This document shows, one piece after another, positions 36,340-48,646 of a stretch of 64,000 bases of DNA. The notes beneath the pieces were generated by a model. It worked only from the letters and a program-made list of their open reading frames with translations, searched no databases and was not told the DNA's origin. This DNA comes from Paramecium pentaurelia (lineage: Eukaryota > Ciliophora > Oligohymenophorea > Peniculida > Parameciidae), in NCBI GenBank assembly GCA_905183005.1, contig CAJJDO010000065.1, positions 62,001-126,000 of the forward strand, in the 5' to 3' direction. Each line of letters opens with the position of its first letter. Position 1 is the first letter of the stretch. Position numbers and translations under genes: made by a program.

Positions 36340-37480
36340 TAAAACTATGATATAATATTAATATATTAGATGAGACATTAAATGAAAGTTGATTAATATC
36401 TTTACACGGATGATATCTTTATACTAATGATGTGTTGAATTATGAAACTTTGGCTTAGATTGATATGTTTTGGGAAGTCTATAAATTTATTGATTCCTTG
36501 TTTCAATTGAGTTTAACCTCTTTTTAATTTTATAAATTGGTTTCTCATTCTAAATTTCAAAATATTAGAAATTAGTGTTGTAAATTATTGATTTTAAAGT
36601 GATATTTTAAATCTAAGTAAAATTGTTTTTTTATTTTAGAAAACTTATAAACCACTAATTTTTTTATTTTCTTACTTATTTAATCAAATATTAACTCTTT
36701 TAAATCTAAGATTTTCCAATTTCATTAAATGAGATAAAAATAATAATATAATTACAGTTTTGAAGAATTTGATTTAATTTTATATTCATTTTAGATATCT
36801 CTTAACTCTTCTTTTTATGATATTGTAAATAAAGAACCACTAACATGATTGACTTTACAATAGAATATTCTAAAGTCAATACAAATTATCTTTTTTAGAA
36901 ATAAATGAAAATAGTGAAATATTGTGTTCCTTATAAAATATTTCATTTAAAAAATAAAATGATTTTATCATCTTCCAACTGAATGTAGAAATTAATTTAA
37001 AAAATATAATTTTATTTCTAAATTATCTGATTGATATTTTCTAACAGAGATTAATATTCCTTTTTGATTGGATGAGCAATAGTACTTTGTTTGCAATTAC
37101 TGTTAATTAATTTTAGAGATTGGATTTTATGTGTATTTTCTTAAAATTAATCATATGACAGAAGGATAGGTGAATTAAAACAAAAATAAGTACGTTTATC
37201 CTAATTTCTGTTAGCATTTTTCTATTTCCATATCAACTCCTAGTTGACCAGCTAATAAAATGAATATATTATTTTCAAAATCCAATAAAATTTAGTGTTC
37301 TTCTAAAGAAATTAGAATAATTTTAAATAATATTTTTATTAAATATTATTTATAATTCGTTTAAAATCTTTCATAATTTATAATAAATCTAATAAAGTAT
37401 CAATTTAAATTATATTAATCATATAATTTAGCTCTTAATGAAAAATTATAAAAACAATAAATGCCCAAATTTCTATCATC
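36340..37480 (-). pseudogene. coding-like minus-strand region, unresolved (possible pseudogene)
   Basis: The minus strand here is purine-rich like coding strands elsewhere in the window. One frame runs about 380 codons from ATG 37479 region down to 36340 with a single in-frame TGA near 36956, but is poor in glycine. A second frame contains the most protein-like segment (LLAGQLGVDMEIEKCQQKLGQ, about 37275-37195) yet is broken by about ten TGA codons. I find no introns of 20-34 nt that reconcile them. It may be a decayed gene, or a gene whose introns I cannot place. No family is recognised. Confidence 0.3.
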
Positions 37481-37862
37481 ATAATTAAATTTTTTAACAG
37501 ACTAAATTTATGCGATTATAATAGTTTTTGTTTATAATTAATTTGGTACAAGTAATTAAATTAAAAATAAGAATTCAATATAATAAATATATTAATTTTT
37601 AGTTTGTAATCTAATAAAATAGAAATGATAAATAAATATTATAATTCTGATTTTAACTATGTAGATTTATTGAGTAGAATTATAAAGATTTAAGTAGTTT
37701 TTGTTAAAAAAATTAAATTTGAATTCCAAATAAATATTCTAAAGTTTTAGCTATAATATGATAATAGTTTAAGAACAATGATTTGATAATTAAGAATTGA
37801 TGATAATTATAGATTTTGGAATTGGATTGATTATAATTTTTATTCTAATATTTAAAATTACA

Positions 37863-40800
37863 ATGTAAATTACTTAAACCCAGTTATTTGAATGGGTTAA
37901 GGATGGAGATATTAATACATTGAAGAAACATTTTGAAGATTAATTGAAGTTGGCACATTAAAAATTGTTAGGATTTTTTAAAATGGTTGATGATTAGAAT
38001 AGAAGTGTGGTTCATTGGGCAGCTTATTTAGGTTAATATAAATTGTTAAAATGGTGGTGTTAAGAATATAAATAAATGATTGATTTAAATAAGGGTGATA
38101 TGCATTCTTATACTCCATTGGAACTAGCAAGCATCAAAGGGTATATAAAATTTTATTCATTTAGATATTCTGGAGAATACAATCCAGAAAATTAAGAGAA
38201 AACCATAAGATTGTTAGTTGATAATGGGGCATCAATACCTTGTTAATGCTTTTATAAACCAAATCCATTGCATTGGGCTTGTTATTATGGTAATAAAGAA
38301 TTAGTCGATTTTTTTATTGCATAAAATTTTAATTTGTAATTGGAAACAGAACAATAAGGAAATTTTCCTATTGATTATTTGTTTTTTGATAATAGACCTG
38401 AACAATATAAGTATAATAAATAAATATATTATTTAGGAAAGACGTTTGGGATATATTCTAAAATGTAGTAATTAACTATGCCTACATAACATCTAAAGAA
38501 GAACTAAAGAGGAAAATAAAAAAAAGAAAATAACGAAAAGCAACAACAATTACAGCATAAATTCCAATTATATAACCTTTTAAAGAGGATGAGGAAGAAT
38601 CATCACCAGAATCAGAGCCATCCAGATATGGGATACCTTGTTTAAATATTTCAAATATCAATAGAAGTTTTGCCTCAAATTCGTTTCTTTCTAAAAATAC
38701 AAATATTAAAAGCACATAAAAAACGCCTAATAATTAATAAGTATTAAAATCCTAACCAAAAACTGGATGTTAAAGAGTTTAATAAAAGATTTTAGAAGAG
38801 ATTGCAGATATTCCATTATTTGATGATTCTCATCATGAAATGAAGGAACCAGAAGAAGAAAAAATACCTGAAATAAGAGTATTTAATTCTAGGAATACAA
38901 ATAATAGTAAAATATTTACAGAAACAAATTAAGATGAGTTAATTCAACTTCATCAATATACTTCTAATAATAATCAACCTACATTGGTAGAACCAAATAG
39001 TGAAGTACCTTAAAATAAACGAAAACATCATAAAGGTAAAAAATTGAAAACCACATTAATATTTAATAATGATGATTTAGAAAATGGATCAAAAGAAAAA
39101 TATGTTATATTTAATAGTAAAGCTGATTTGACTATTAATTAAAAATATGAATCTCGACTTTAATATTGGTCAGCCAGATAAGGTATTCAGGAATTCTTTA
39201 TATATTTTCTCAAAAGAAAATGCAATCCTTTTCTGAATGTATATTAAGGTTTCAACTGTTTACATATTGCTGCATATAGAGGAAAACCAAAAATGTTAAA
39301 AACTATTTTAGAAAATGATTATGAATATTATGATAGTTCAGATGAAGTTAACAAAAAAAACAAAAAGAAACTCAAAAATATTAAATTTAATAAAGTAATT
39401 AATTTTGATCTATTAGTCTAAGAATGAATGTATAAATATTCTCACTGATTAAAATCCATCTAATGCTCTTCATCTAGCAATTGAATAAGAGAAATATCAT
39501 TGTATGAAAACATTAATATCTCATGGAATATCAGTGGATGCTGTTAATAGTAGATGTTTAAAACCATTTGAATTAACTTATAATTCAAAATTTATGGAAT
39601 TCTATGAAGAAAATATATAAGTTAAATAAGAGATAAAAAGTTTGGCGGAATTAGGATATTAATATGTAATTTAGACTAAAGGAACTTCTAGTGTGGGATA
39701 AGATATAGTTTTTTTGTAATTATAAAATATTGAATAAACATTTAAAGATAGAGGATGGAGTTTTGAATTTTTGATATTTCATGCTCCTAATCTTGAATAA
39801 TTAGAATTATATTAGGAGAATTTACATAATAAAATAGTTAGACCATTATATCATTTCTATGTGTTGAAATTACCTCCAGATGTGATTTATAGATTAGCAG
39901 ATCTCTATTAAATATCTTGTTATAATTTTTAAACAAAAGTAAAAATATTTAATATTTTATTAGTGTATATGTTAATTCAATTATGAAAAAAGTAGATTTT
40001 TTGAATTTCCTAAAGATTTATAAGTTTAAATGTTGATTTTAAAAACTTTGAATGATGAATTCAATGTTGAAAAATTTGTTTTGGAATAATTAATTATATC
40101 TCATTTTCCATTAGAAGATTAAAAAAAATGTGAAAAAATTACTTAATTTTGGAATGAACAACAAAATAATTGTATTCGTGATTCTTTAAGATATGAAACT
40201 TAATAAATAGCTTTAAGACCATTACATGCAATATCCTCATATTTTGGTCCAGTTATTGCATGGTATATAGCATTGAATGTTCAAATTATTGGATGGTTAA
40301 TGATTCCTTCTCTTTTTGGAGCAGCATTAGGAATATATATAATCATTATTCAATAAGTAAAGTAACAATTAAAATTATATAAGTTCATCAATTGTTCCAT
40401 TTTATGCATTGTTAATGACTCTATGGTAGACATTATTTATGGAGAAGTGGAAAAATAGAGAATCAGAATTGAAATTTTGTTGGGACATGCATAAATTCAA
40501 ATAGACTCAACCATAAAGAGTTATGTATACAGGATAATATATTATTAATGAAGCAAACCATAAAATACAAATCTATGATTATTTTACTACTTTTAAAAGG
40601 AGATTAATAGCAGAAGGTCCAGTCATTTTAATAGGGATTGCAATAATTGTATTGAGTTTCTATGCTTTTAATCTATGGTTAAAAGAAAACTCTAATGATC
40701 CTGTAATGTCAATAGTTATTAACTCTTTAAATGGTGTTTCTATGACTGTTTTTTGTGATTTATACAAAAGACTATGTAAATCTTTAGTGACATGGGAAAA

Positions 40801-41644
40801 TCATATGTATGATTCAGAATAAGAATATTCATATATTTTAAAAGTATTTCTATTTGAATTTCTCATTTCATATGTTTCAGTAGTTTATGTAGCAATATTT
40901 GAAAGTGATGCAAATTCATTAAGTGTATCAGTTGCAAGTATTATAATAACAAGAGGAGTAATTTCAAATGTAAAAAGCAATTTATTACCTTTTGCCATAT
41001 TTAAATTGGAAAAACGTTCATTTACTAAATTATTTTCTGAATTTAAATAATTATTCTAAAGAAGAATATAAGAAAAAAAGAATATACCTAAAATCTGTAA
41101 CTAAGTATTCTCATCAGAGAAATTAACTCATGATTAATAATTACTTTTTTTATAAGAATTAGAAATGAGTAGAATTAAAGGCCCTTAAAAGATATTATAT
41201 GATGAATACACAAATATTGCCATACAATTTGGATATACAACAATGTTTGCTCCAACCTTTCCAGCTGCCCCATTATTTTTCATGATCAATTGCTATATCA
41301 ATCTAAGATCATCAATATATAATTACTAACATATCTTAAAAAGAGAAAGAGCTTAGGCAGCAGATTCAATTGGAATATGGTTGTATATATTTGAAATTTT
41401 GAATTATTCTTCAACTTTTATGAATTGTATTGTTATTGGAACTGTCAATAAAGAATAATTTAAAGGGATTATTGGAAATCAAGATGCCCTATATAGTGCC
41501 TTTTTTTTAGCTGCCATTGAACATATTTTACTATTAATCAAATATATTTTAGATGTTTCAATCCCTGATTGTCCTTATTGGGTTGAGAAAGAATTAAGAA
41601 GATAAATACATTAGGAAGGTAAGTCTGCTGGAATTAATAAATGA
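37863..41644 (+). CDS. ankyrin-repeat anoctamin (TMEM16-like) protein
   Basis: 1220 aa, introns 38141-38164, 38411-38436, 39395-39416, 39939-39963 and 40362-40383. The N-terminal 550 residues hold two groups of ankyrin repeats (VVHWAAYLGQYKLLKWW, PLHWACYYGNKELVDFF; then NCLHIAAYRGKPKML, ALHLAIEQEKYHCMKTL) separated by a long charged, Ser/Pro-rich linker. The C-terminal 600 residues are an anoctamin: RPLHAISSYFGPVIAWY, MTLWQTLFMEKWKNRESELKFCWDM, and the most conserved part EYTNIAIQFGYTTMFAPTFPAAPLF followed by RAQAADSIGIWLYIFE. Anoctamins are calcium-gated chloride channels or lipid scramblases. About ten hydrophobic segments are seen. The last intron restores VPFYALLMTLW. Ankyrins fused to TMEM16 are unusual. 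Confidence 0.82.
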
Positions 41645-41682
41645 ATTGTTATATAATTTTAATTATTTCTATTAAAAAATTA

Positions 41683-43562
41683 ATGTCTTGTTAAAAATAT
41701 GAATTTGACTAGCAACTGAAAATATTCAAAATCTGCTCACTGAAAGAAAATTCAATAGATAGGTTAGAAGAATATTTTCAAGCTTATCAAAAGCTTTAAA
41801 ATTAGGTTAGTCTAAAGTAAAGTAAAATTAGATTTGATTAGATTACCTATGGGATAATACTTCAGATTAGCAAAAATTAGTTCAATTAAAAAATAAGGAA
41901 TGGAGTTGCATATCACATTCTATTATGAAGGGCTTTATGGCAATTAAACTGAAGTTATATGGGGTTTATAATAATTTTCTAAAGCTCTGCCCTTCTCAGA
42001 AACATTTCCAGATAAACAAAAAATAGATGTTATTGGAATAAAATAAGTCTTTCAATCTTTGATAGAAACTTTTCATTGGTGTGCAAATTTTGGGTATCAT
42101 TTATTAATTATTATGTTAGAATGTTTTTAGATCCAACTATAGACCATCTTCTATACAAAGAAGGTGAAACTGATTTTTATGTATTAATTCCTAGTTTCAC
42201 TTATATTGCTTAATTTTTAAGTGATCAAAAGACACTCCAGATCAAAGATCTTGATGTTTTTAGAAGTAAGACTTATCAAAATTTAGTAAATTTATTTTCT
42301 ATGATATATAGACATTTATTTTTCTACTACGTCTCTTAGATGAATTTTTTGGATTAATCAAGTAATAAGATGAAGATATCAATTTGTATAAAAGAATTAA
42401 AGAAAAGTACACCTTTCCTTAAGGACTGAAGGAAATTGATCCTTATTTAATTAATGAATCATGTTATGGAGCGGATTTTATTTATTCTGAGGATTTAGCT
42501 AAAAAAAAAATGATTAGATATGGTTTAAAGTAATCCTAATTTTTGTATTAATTAAACGAAAATGAAATTTTAAGAGGAAAACTGTAAAAATTCCTTGATT
42601 TAGAATAAGTACTATTAGGATAGGCTAATGATGATACAAAAGTATCTCAATAACTCTAAAATGCAAAAAAAGAAAAGATTTTGAACAAAAGTGGTACAGA
42701 AGATAAAACAGAAAAGCTTACTTTGACTTAAAATGTTGTGAATTTCTTTTCAGAATTAAAAAGTTATAAACCACTCTAAGGAATTAGTTAAGATATCTAT
42801 ACATCATTTTTAAGAGCCTTAACTAAATAAGAAAATGGTATTAAGATTAGGAGAAATTGGAAATTAATCAATACTAAACATGAATTGGAATTAATTATTG
42901 TTTAAAAATCATAGGAGTAGGGTTAATAATAAGTTAGGCAAAAAGAATAATAAGCAAAATCTGCAACAAATTCACAAAGTCAAGATTAGAACATCAACTC
43001 TGAATAATTTGAAATAAAATGGGCTTCTTGGATTAACCCACAAAATCTGATATTTATGTCAATAACTTAATCTGGTGTATTGACTGACAAAGATTTAAAG
43101 AAATTTACAATCTAATATAAAATTGAAATGTTAGAAGATAAGAATTGCTATTTGATTAAAACTTGTGTTCCAGAAATAATATTTGGCATTGACTCTGCTG
43201 ATGATATTGCTTATTTTGTTAATTCCATCTAAAAAGAAAGAATGCCAACCAATGTGTACGTAGATGACACAAGAAAATTGACATTTTACACAGCATTAGT
43301 ATAAGTAAGAATATTAATTATAACTAAGGGAAATAAAGGAAATATCTTATGGGAAATTGTCAAAATTATGGATATTCATCAAATATATTTCTATCACAGT
43401 TTAGATTTTTACGCCAAAAATATTAACCCAGGAAAATAAATAAAGGATGCAAAATATAGTAGTTTTTTAGTAGAGTTGAAAAATCTAATTCAAGATTATG
43501 AATATGATTCAAAACAAATATATACTTAAATATAGGAAAAATAAAGCAAAGGAGGATTTTGA
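41683..43562 (+). CDS. unknown protein, 592 aa
   Basis: Introns 41817-41841, 42094-42119, 42286-42311 and 43305-43328; the total is an exact number of codons. Starts 38 bp after the stop of the anoctamin gene. Residues about 50-230 form a globular helical domain (MELHITFYYEGLYGNQTEVIWGL, FGMFLDPTIDHLLYKEGETDFYVLIPSFTYIAQFL). A Gln-rich hinge follows (about 400-430), then a second globular part (INPQNLIFMSITQSGVLTDKDLKKF, CYLIKTCVPEIIFGIDSADDIAYF). No signal peptide or membrane helix. I do not recognise the family. The gene model is good because each intron restores a continuous frame. Confidence 0.65.
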
Positions 43563-43738
43563 ACTACTCATATATCCAAAATAAAAAGATATATTTAATA
43601 AATAAATTATAAAAAGTTAGATAATTTAATAAATATTTTTATTTTCTTCTTTCCTTAAAAAAGGCAAAATTTTTAATAGAAATTGTTAATAATCATTTAG
43701 ATATTAAAATTGACTATAATTTTATTAACAAATTCAGA

Positions 43739-44961
43739 ATGAATCCTCAACCTTAGAATAACGATGAAAATTTGATGAGATAATAGTTATTTATCAACGA
43801 AAATAATAAATTAATCGAATAGTTTAAAGCTTCATTGGTAGAAAAAAAAAAAGGAAATAAAGTTCAAGTGTAAAAATTTGATAATGGTGAAAATTATGAA
43901 GGAGAAATTGATGGAGGCATGAGGAAGGGTTTGGGAATTTATATTTTTGGTAGTGGGTATTAATCATTTAATTTTATATAGAGATATATATTTTGGACAA
44001 TGGAATGATTCATTTGAAGGAGAAGGTACATACATTTATCAAAACGGAGAGAGATATAAGGGATAGTTCAATAAAGGAAAGAAAGAGGGTCAAGGAATAT
44101 ATTATTATTATTTAATTGGTGCAGAGTATAATGGAACATGGGTTAATGATTAGAGGGAGGGATTTGGTAAATTTAGATATCAAAATGGAGATGTTTATGA
44201 GGGTAATTGGTTTAGAGGGTTCAAATCAGGGTAAGGAACATTGATTTTGGCGAATGGAGATCATTTTTAAGGAGAATGGAAAAATAATAAGAAAAATGGA
44301 TATGGAACTTATATTTTCGTGTCTGGTTCAAGATATGAAGGAATCTGGCTTAATGATCAATTTCATTAATAAGGAATTTTAAGTTTTTCTAATGGAGATA
44401 GGTATGAAGGAATTTTTAAAAATGGATAGAAAATAAGAGAAGGAGTATATAAGTATGCAATTGATGGATCAGAATATTAAGGAGAATGGTTGAGAGATCA
44501 AAGAAATGGGAACGGAAAAATGAAATATGCAAATGGAGATTTCTATGATGGATTTTGGTAAAAAGGATAAAGGTATGGAAAAGGTTGCTATAAATATAAT
44601 AATGGAGATTAATATGAAGGAGAATTTGTAAATGACTAAAAACATGGATCTGGAGTATTGAAAATGATTTCTGGAGATATTTATGAAGGAGAATGGATAT
44701 AAGGAAAAAAGAATGGAAAAGGATTATATAGGTTTGCAAATCATGATATTTATGATGGTTATTTTGTTGATGGTTTGAGATAAGGATAGGGAAGATATCA
44801 ATGGAATGACAATTCGTATTATGTAGGTAATAAAAATCATTAAAATATTAGGCAATTGGGATAAAGATAGAATGAATGGGAAAGGATTGTATATGTCTCA
44901 TGATGGAGTGTAAGTAGATGGAATATTTGATAATGATAGATATGTAGGATCAGCTGACTGA
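43739..44961 (+). CDS. MORN-repeat protein
   Basis: 390 aa, introns 43957-43981 and 44827-44851. After an acidic/Gln-rich N-terminus of about 45 residues come about thirteen MORN repeats of the form YEGEW..G...G.G....NGD (for example YEGEIDGGMRKGLGIYIFGSG, YDGFW, YEGEWIQGKKNGKGLYRF). MORN repeats bind membranes or partner proteins and occur in ciliate cortical, flagellar and division-associated proteins and in phosphatidylinositol kinases; no kinase domain is present here. Both introns lie between or within repeats and restore the repeat register. Its stop is only 22 bp from the stop of the convergent kinesin gene. Confidence 0.85.
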
Positions 44962-44983
44962 TAATATTGAATTTATGTATTTA

Positions 44984-47900
44984 TCAAAATATATTGCATC
45001 CATCGTCTTTTTTAGTACCTTTCTTTGGATCAGGTTTTCCTTTTGACATCATTGCAGGTGTTCTATCTTAGGATGAACTTCTTGGTTTTTGAGCATTCAT
45101 TTATTACTATTATAATTTAGCCTTCATTTATTATTATTCTGAAGTATGATCTTCAAATTCTTTGATTGATTATCTGTTAATAGGTTGTGTTATTGGCTAG
45201 TTTGGAGTGAATTCTAAATATATAGAAATTTAACTAATTTACTTTCGATTGGTGGTTTAACCTAGTTAGTTTGTTATGATTATTTATTAGGTTGTTGCTA
45301 TGACACTTATTATTATTATTATTAAATATTTTTAGACTAATTAATTGTTTTGGTCAAAATATCAATATGTTCTTCTTGCTTTTTAACTTAATCTATCTAT
45401 TATGTTGGTTAATGTGATTATTATTAAATTTATTGTTATTATTAAGTACTCTATTACTAAGTAGTCTATTATTAAGGGATAAGATTTTCGACAGGTATTT
45501 CCCTTTTTTTAACATCTTTATTTTTATTTTCATCATATCCATAGACTTTGAAGCATATCTGAAATAGAAAAATAAATTATTACTGTTCCATTAATCAAAT
45601 AATTCAATTAAGCCTCTGATAGTTAATCAAATGTGTGCTACTAATCATAATTATAAATAGGATTCGGATGAGCTCCAGTCAACTTAAATATATAAGAATT
45701 AATTCATACTGTTTTTGTTTTAAATGATTCTTTCTTTTTCTCTTCAACTTAAATAGAATATTCAACATATGTATCTTTACATAAGTTTTCAGGTAATCTT
45801 GCACTTTCAATAGAAACCCTAAAATCAAATCTTCTACCAACTAACTCTGAAGGATCTTCAACAGGAGGTTCTATTCCATCTTCAATATCTTCAGATAAAT
45901 TTCTTTATCCTGTTTCATCTGTAGGAATTAAATTAACCTTTAAAGTTCCACATTAGAAGTGTTCTCCAACAAGTGTCAAATCACAAGGATTATCCATTAA
46001 ATAAGCCAAAGCTTATAATTTAAGGAAACCAGAACCAATTACTCTTGCTTCAGGTGGATCCCAAAAAGGATCTTAATCTTTTGGTAATGATAATAATTAA
46101 TTTGATTCAAAGTATCTTTCTAATAAATCTTTTATAATATAATATCTATTTGAAAATTTATGTAAATCCCAATAATATATTTATCCTTCCTCTTTATTAT
46201 TAACTTATATTTATATTTATCCTTTTTGAGCATTTTCTTCTGTAAATTAAGAATATTCTTAATCATCTGCATAAACATATTTTAATCTTGCTTCTAATGT
46301 AACATTACGTTTAAGTTCTTTAGCAATTAAATTAACTTCTAATACTTTAGGCAAATATTTTTATAATTTATTTTCAATGAAATTTTTTTCTTTAATTCTA
46401 TATTTTTTCATAGTTTCTTCATCTTCATATTATTTTCTAGCCTTTTCTCTTTATAATTATTTTTATAATGTTTCTTCTTCTAATTTCTTTCTCTCTTCTA
46501 TTAATTTCCTTTCTTCTTCAGCCATCAATGCCCTATTCAACATATCCTTATTTTGTTCTTCTAAAGCTTTCATTTTTCTATCAAAATCTTCTTATTATTT
46601 CTTCATTTATTCTTCATATAATCTTTATTCTTCTTTTCTCTATTCTTCTAATTCTTATTTCTTTCTTTGCATTTCTTCATGAACTTATTTTTCTGCTAAT
46701 TTCTATTATTCCTATCTTTTTTCTTCCTCCTTCTTTTACATTTCTTATTATGCTAATTCCCAATCAATTTCAGGTCCCTATTCTACTTATTCAGATCCTG
46801 GAATTTAAACTAAAAATGTTGTAGTAGTTCCAAAAATAATTCTATCATTATGATGAAGTAAAGTGGGACCAGTAATTGGTGAACCATTAACAAATATAAA
46901 ATCACCACATTCTTTAGTAAATGGACTTATTTCAATAACACCATCTTTATTTCTGATAACAGCATGATTAGGTTATACACACATTGCATTTACAACAATT
47001 TAAGGAGTTGGATTTCCATTTGGTCTTCCTACATGAGTTTCTTCTTAATTTAATGATTTCAATATCTTTCTATTGAGCAAAGGATCTTCATTCAAATTTA
47101 ACAAATGAGGATGATCTTTAATTCCTTCATTCTATATATCTTCATCATCTTCCTCTTCATCCTTTTATTTTTACTTCTACAATTTTGATTCAAATGATTC
47201 CTAATTCTCTTACATAATAGTCTCATTGGTTTCAATATCATCTTAGATTTATGATAATTATTTCAACATTTCAGGATTAATTACACCTCCTTTTAATTAT
47301 TATTGTAACATCATCAACTATTATTTCAATGAATGAATTTCTTCTTATTATTCTCTTAATTTCTTATCAACATCACTTTCATTAACAACAGCACAATTCT
47401 TAATCTTTTTAGCTTGATCTGCATATCTCAAAGTACTCAAGGTTTCTTCATAATTGTCAGTGGCAGGACTTACAGCACAAATCATCAGAGTCTTTGAATT
47501 ACCTCCCAAGGCATTTTATAAGATTCTAGTTAATTATGAATCTCTATATGGAACAACTGCATTTTTTCCTTTGCCCATAGCCTTGTCTGCCAATGCTGCA
47601 ATAACTTATCCCAAAACAGATAATGATTTGTTAATATTACCAGCTATATATACCATTATAACCAAAGCTTACCTTCTTTCAAACGATCCCCTTAAGCTCC
47701 TGTTTTCCCTACTTTTTCAGAACCTGCAAGATCAACTAAATTAATAACGGATAGTTTCTCTGATTTTCTTCCATCAACATTCTTTATTTCTTTAAACTCA
47801 ATCTATATGATTGTATGTGCTCTTGAAGATCTATTGGATAATATGGAATAATATACGATGCATTCATTTATGTTGCAGCAACAGTTCTATGTTTGCTTCC

Positions 47901-48596
47901 CTCATCCATTTTAGCTTCAATGGCTTCATAAGAATCAACAGGATATTTTGTAAGTCCTTCTACGTACACTCCATAAACTTTATGTTCTCGAACTTTTAGA
48001 CCTCCAGTTGGTCTTTTAGGAACAGGTACAAGAAGATCCTAAACCTTTTCATTGTAAATCTCAAGCATACTGACTTATACTTCATAAGCTAATGAATAGA
48101 TAATCGAAACACATTACTTAAATGAGAATCAGAATTTTTTTTAATACGTTTAAAGATTTCTTCGCATGAGATAGGTACGATACCTTTATTTGCTCCATAA
48201 CCAACCATCGAATAGGATTTACCAGCCTTAATTATTTAAATTATTTTTACTCCTGTTTAACCATATGCGAATAGACAACAATGATAACCTTACCAAGCAT
48301 TATTTAAAATTTCTTAACCAACAGTGTCAAACACCATTTGTTAGTCTGCATACTTAGTTCCTGGAATAGCTCTGCTGTACCCATTTTCATCATTCTCAAA
48401 GGAATCATGAGACCAGAAAGAATAATCAAAAGCAAAATCTCTATTTTTCTTAGGATCCTCGATATCTTTGGTTATATTAAAATGATATACCTAATAATAT
48501 GGTGGTTGGGCCATTCATAGCCACACATAATTAGCAATTCAGCTCAAGTTCACGAGCATTATAGGGCCTCACTCTGACTGCCACTTTGACGGACAT
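44984..48596 (-). CDS. kinesin-3-type motor with FHA domain and CaaX-like end
   Basis: 1132 aa, introns 48466-48490, 48227-48250, 48089-48117, 47831-47856, 47644-47672, 45683-45709, 45559-45583 and 45214-45242. The N-terminal motor is complete: SVKVAVRVRPYNARE, P-loop GQTGAGKSYSM after the second splice, NASSSRAHTI, VINLVDLAGSE, YRDSQLTRILQNALGGNSKT and the neck region. A coiled coil and FHA domain (VGRPNGNPTPQIV...PNHAVIRNKDG...FVNGSPI) follow, as in KIF1/UNC-104, then a long coiled coil and a kinesin-associated-like beta region. The C-terminus is Gln-rich and ends KGTKKDDGCNIF, so Cys is four from the end, a CaaX-like box behind lysines. No PH domain is visible. Kinesin-3 motors carry vesicles along microtubules. 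Start gives MSVKVAVRVRP, standard for the family. Confidence 0.88.
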
Positions 48597-48646
48597 TATA
48601 ATATAAAGATTTAATAACTTAAAAAAGTAATATAGGAATAGTATTT

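Noticed and set aside
36340..37330. Reading TGA as tryptophan on either strand gives long continuous proteins
   Set aside because: All other genes here end cleanly at TGA. In A+T-rich DNA several frames look protein-like to the eye, so I do not claim a further code change.
44416..44739. Minus-strand open frame inside the MORN gene
   Set aside because: It is a shadow of the repeated plus-strand MORN codons.
46377..46824. Plus-strand open frames rich in Phe, Ser and Leu
   Set aside because: They are antisense to the kinesin coiled-coil region.
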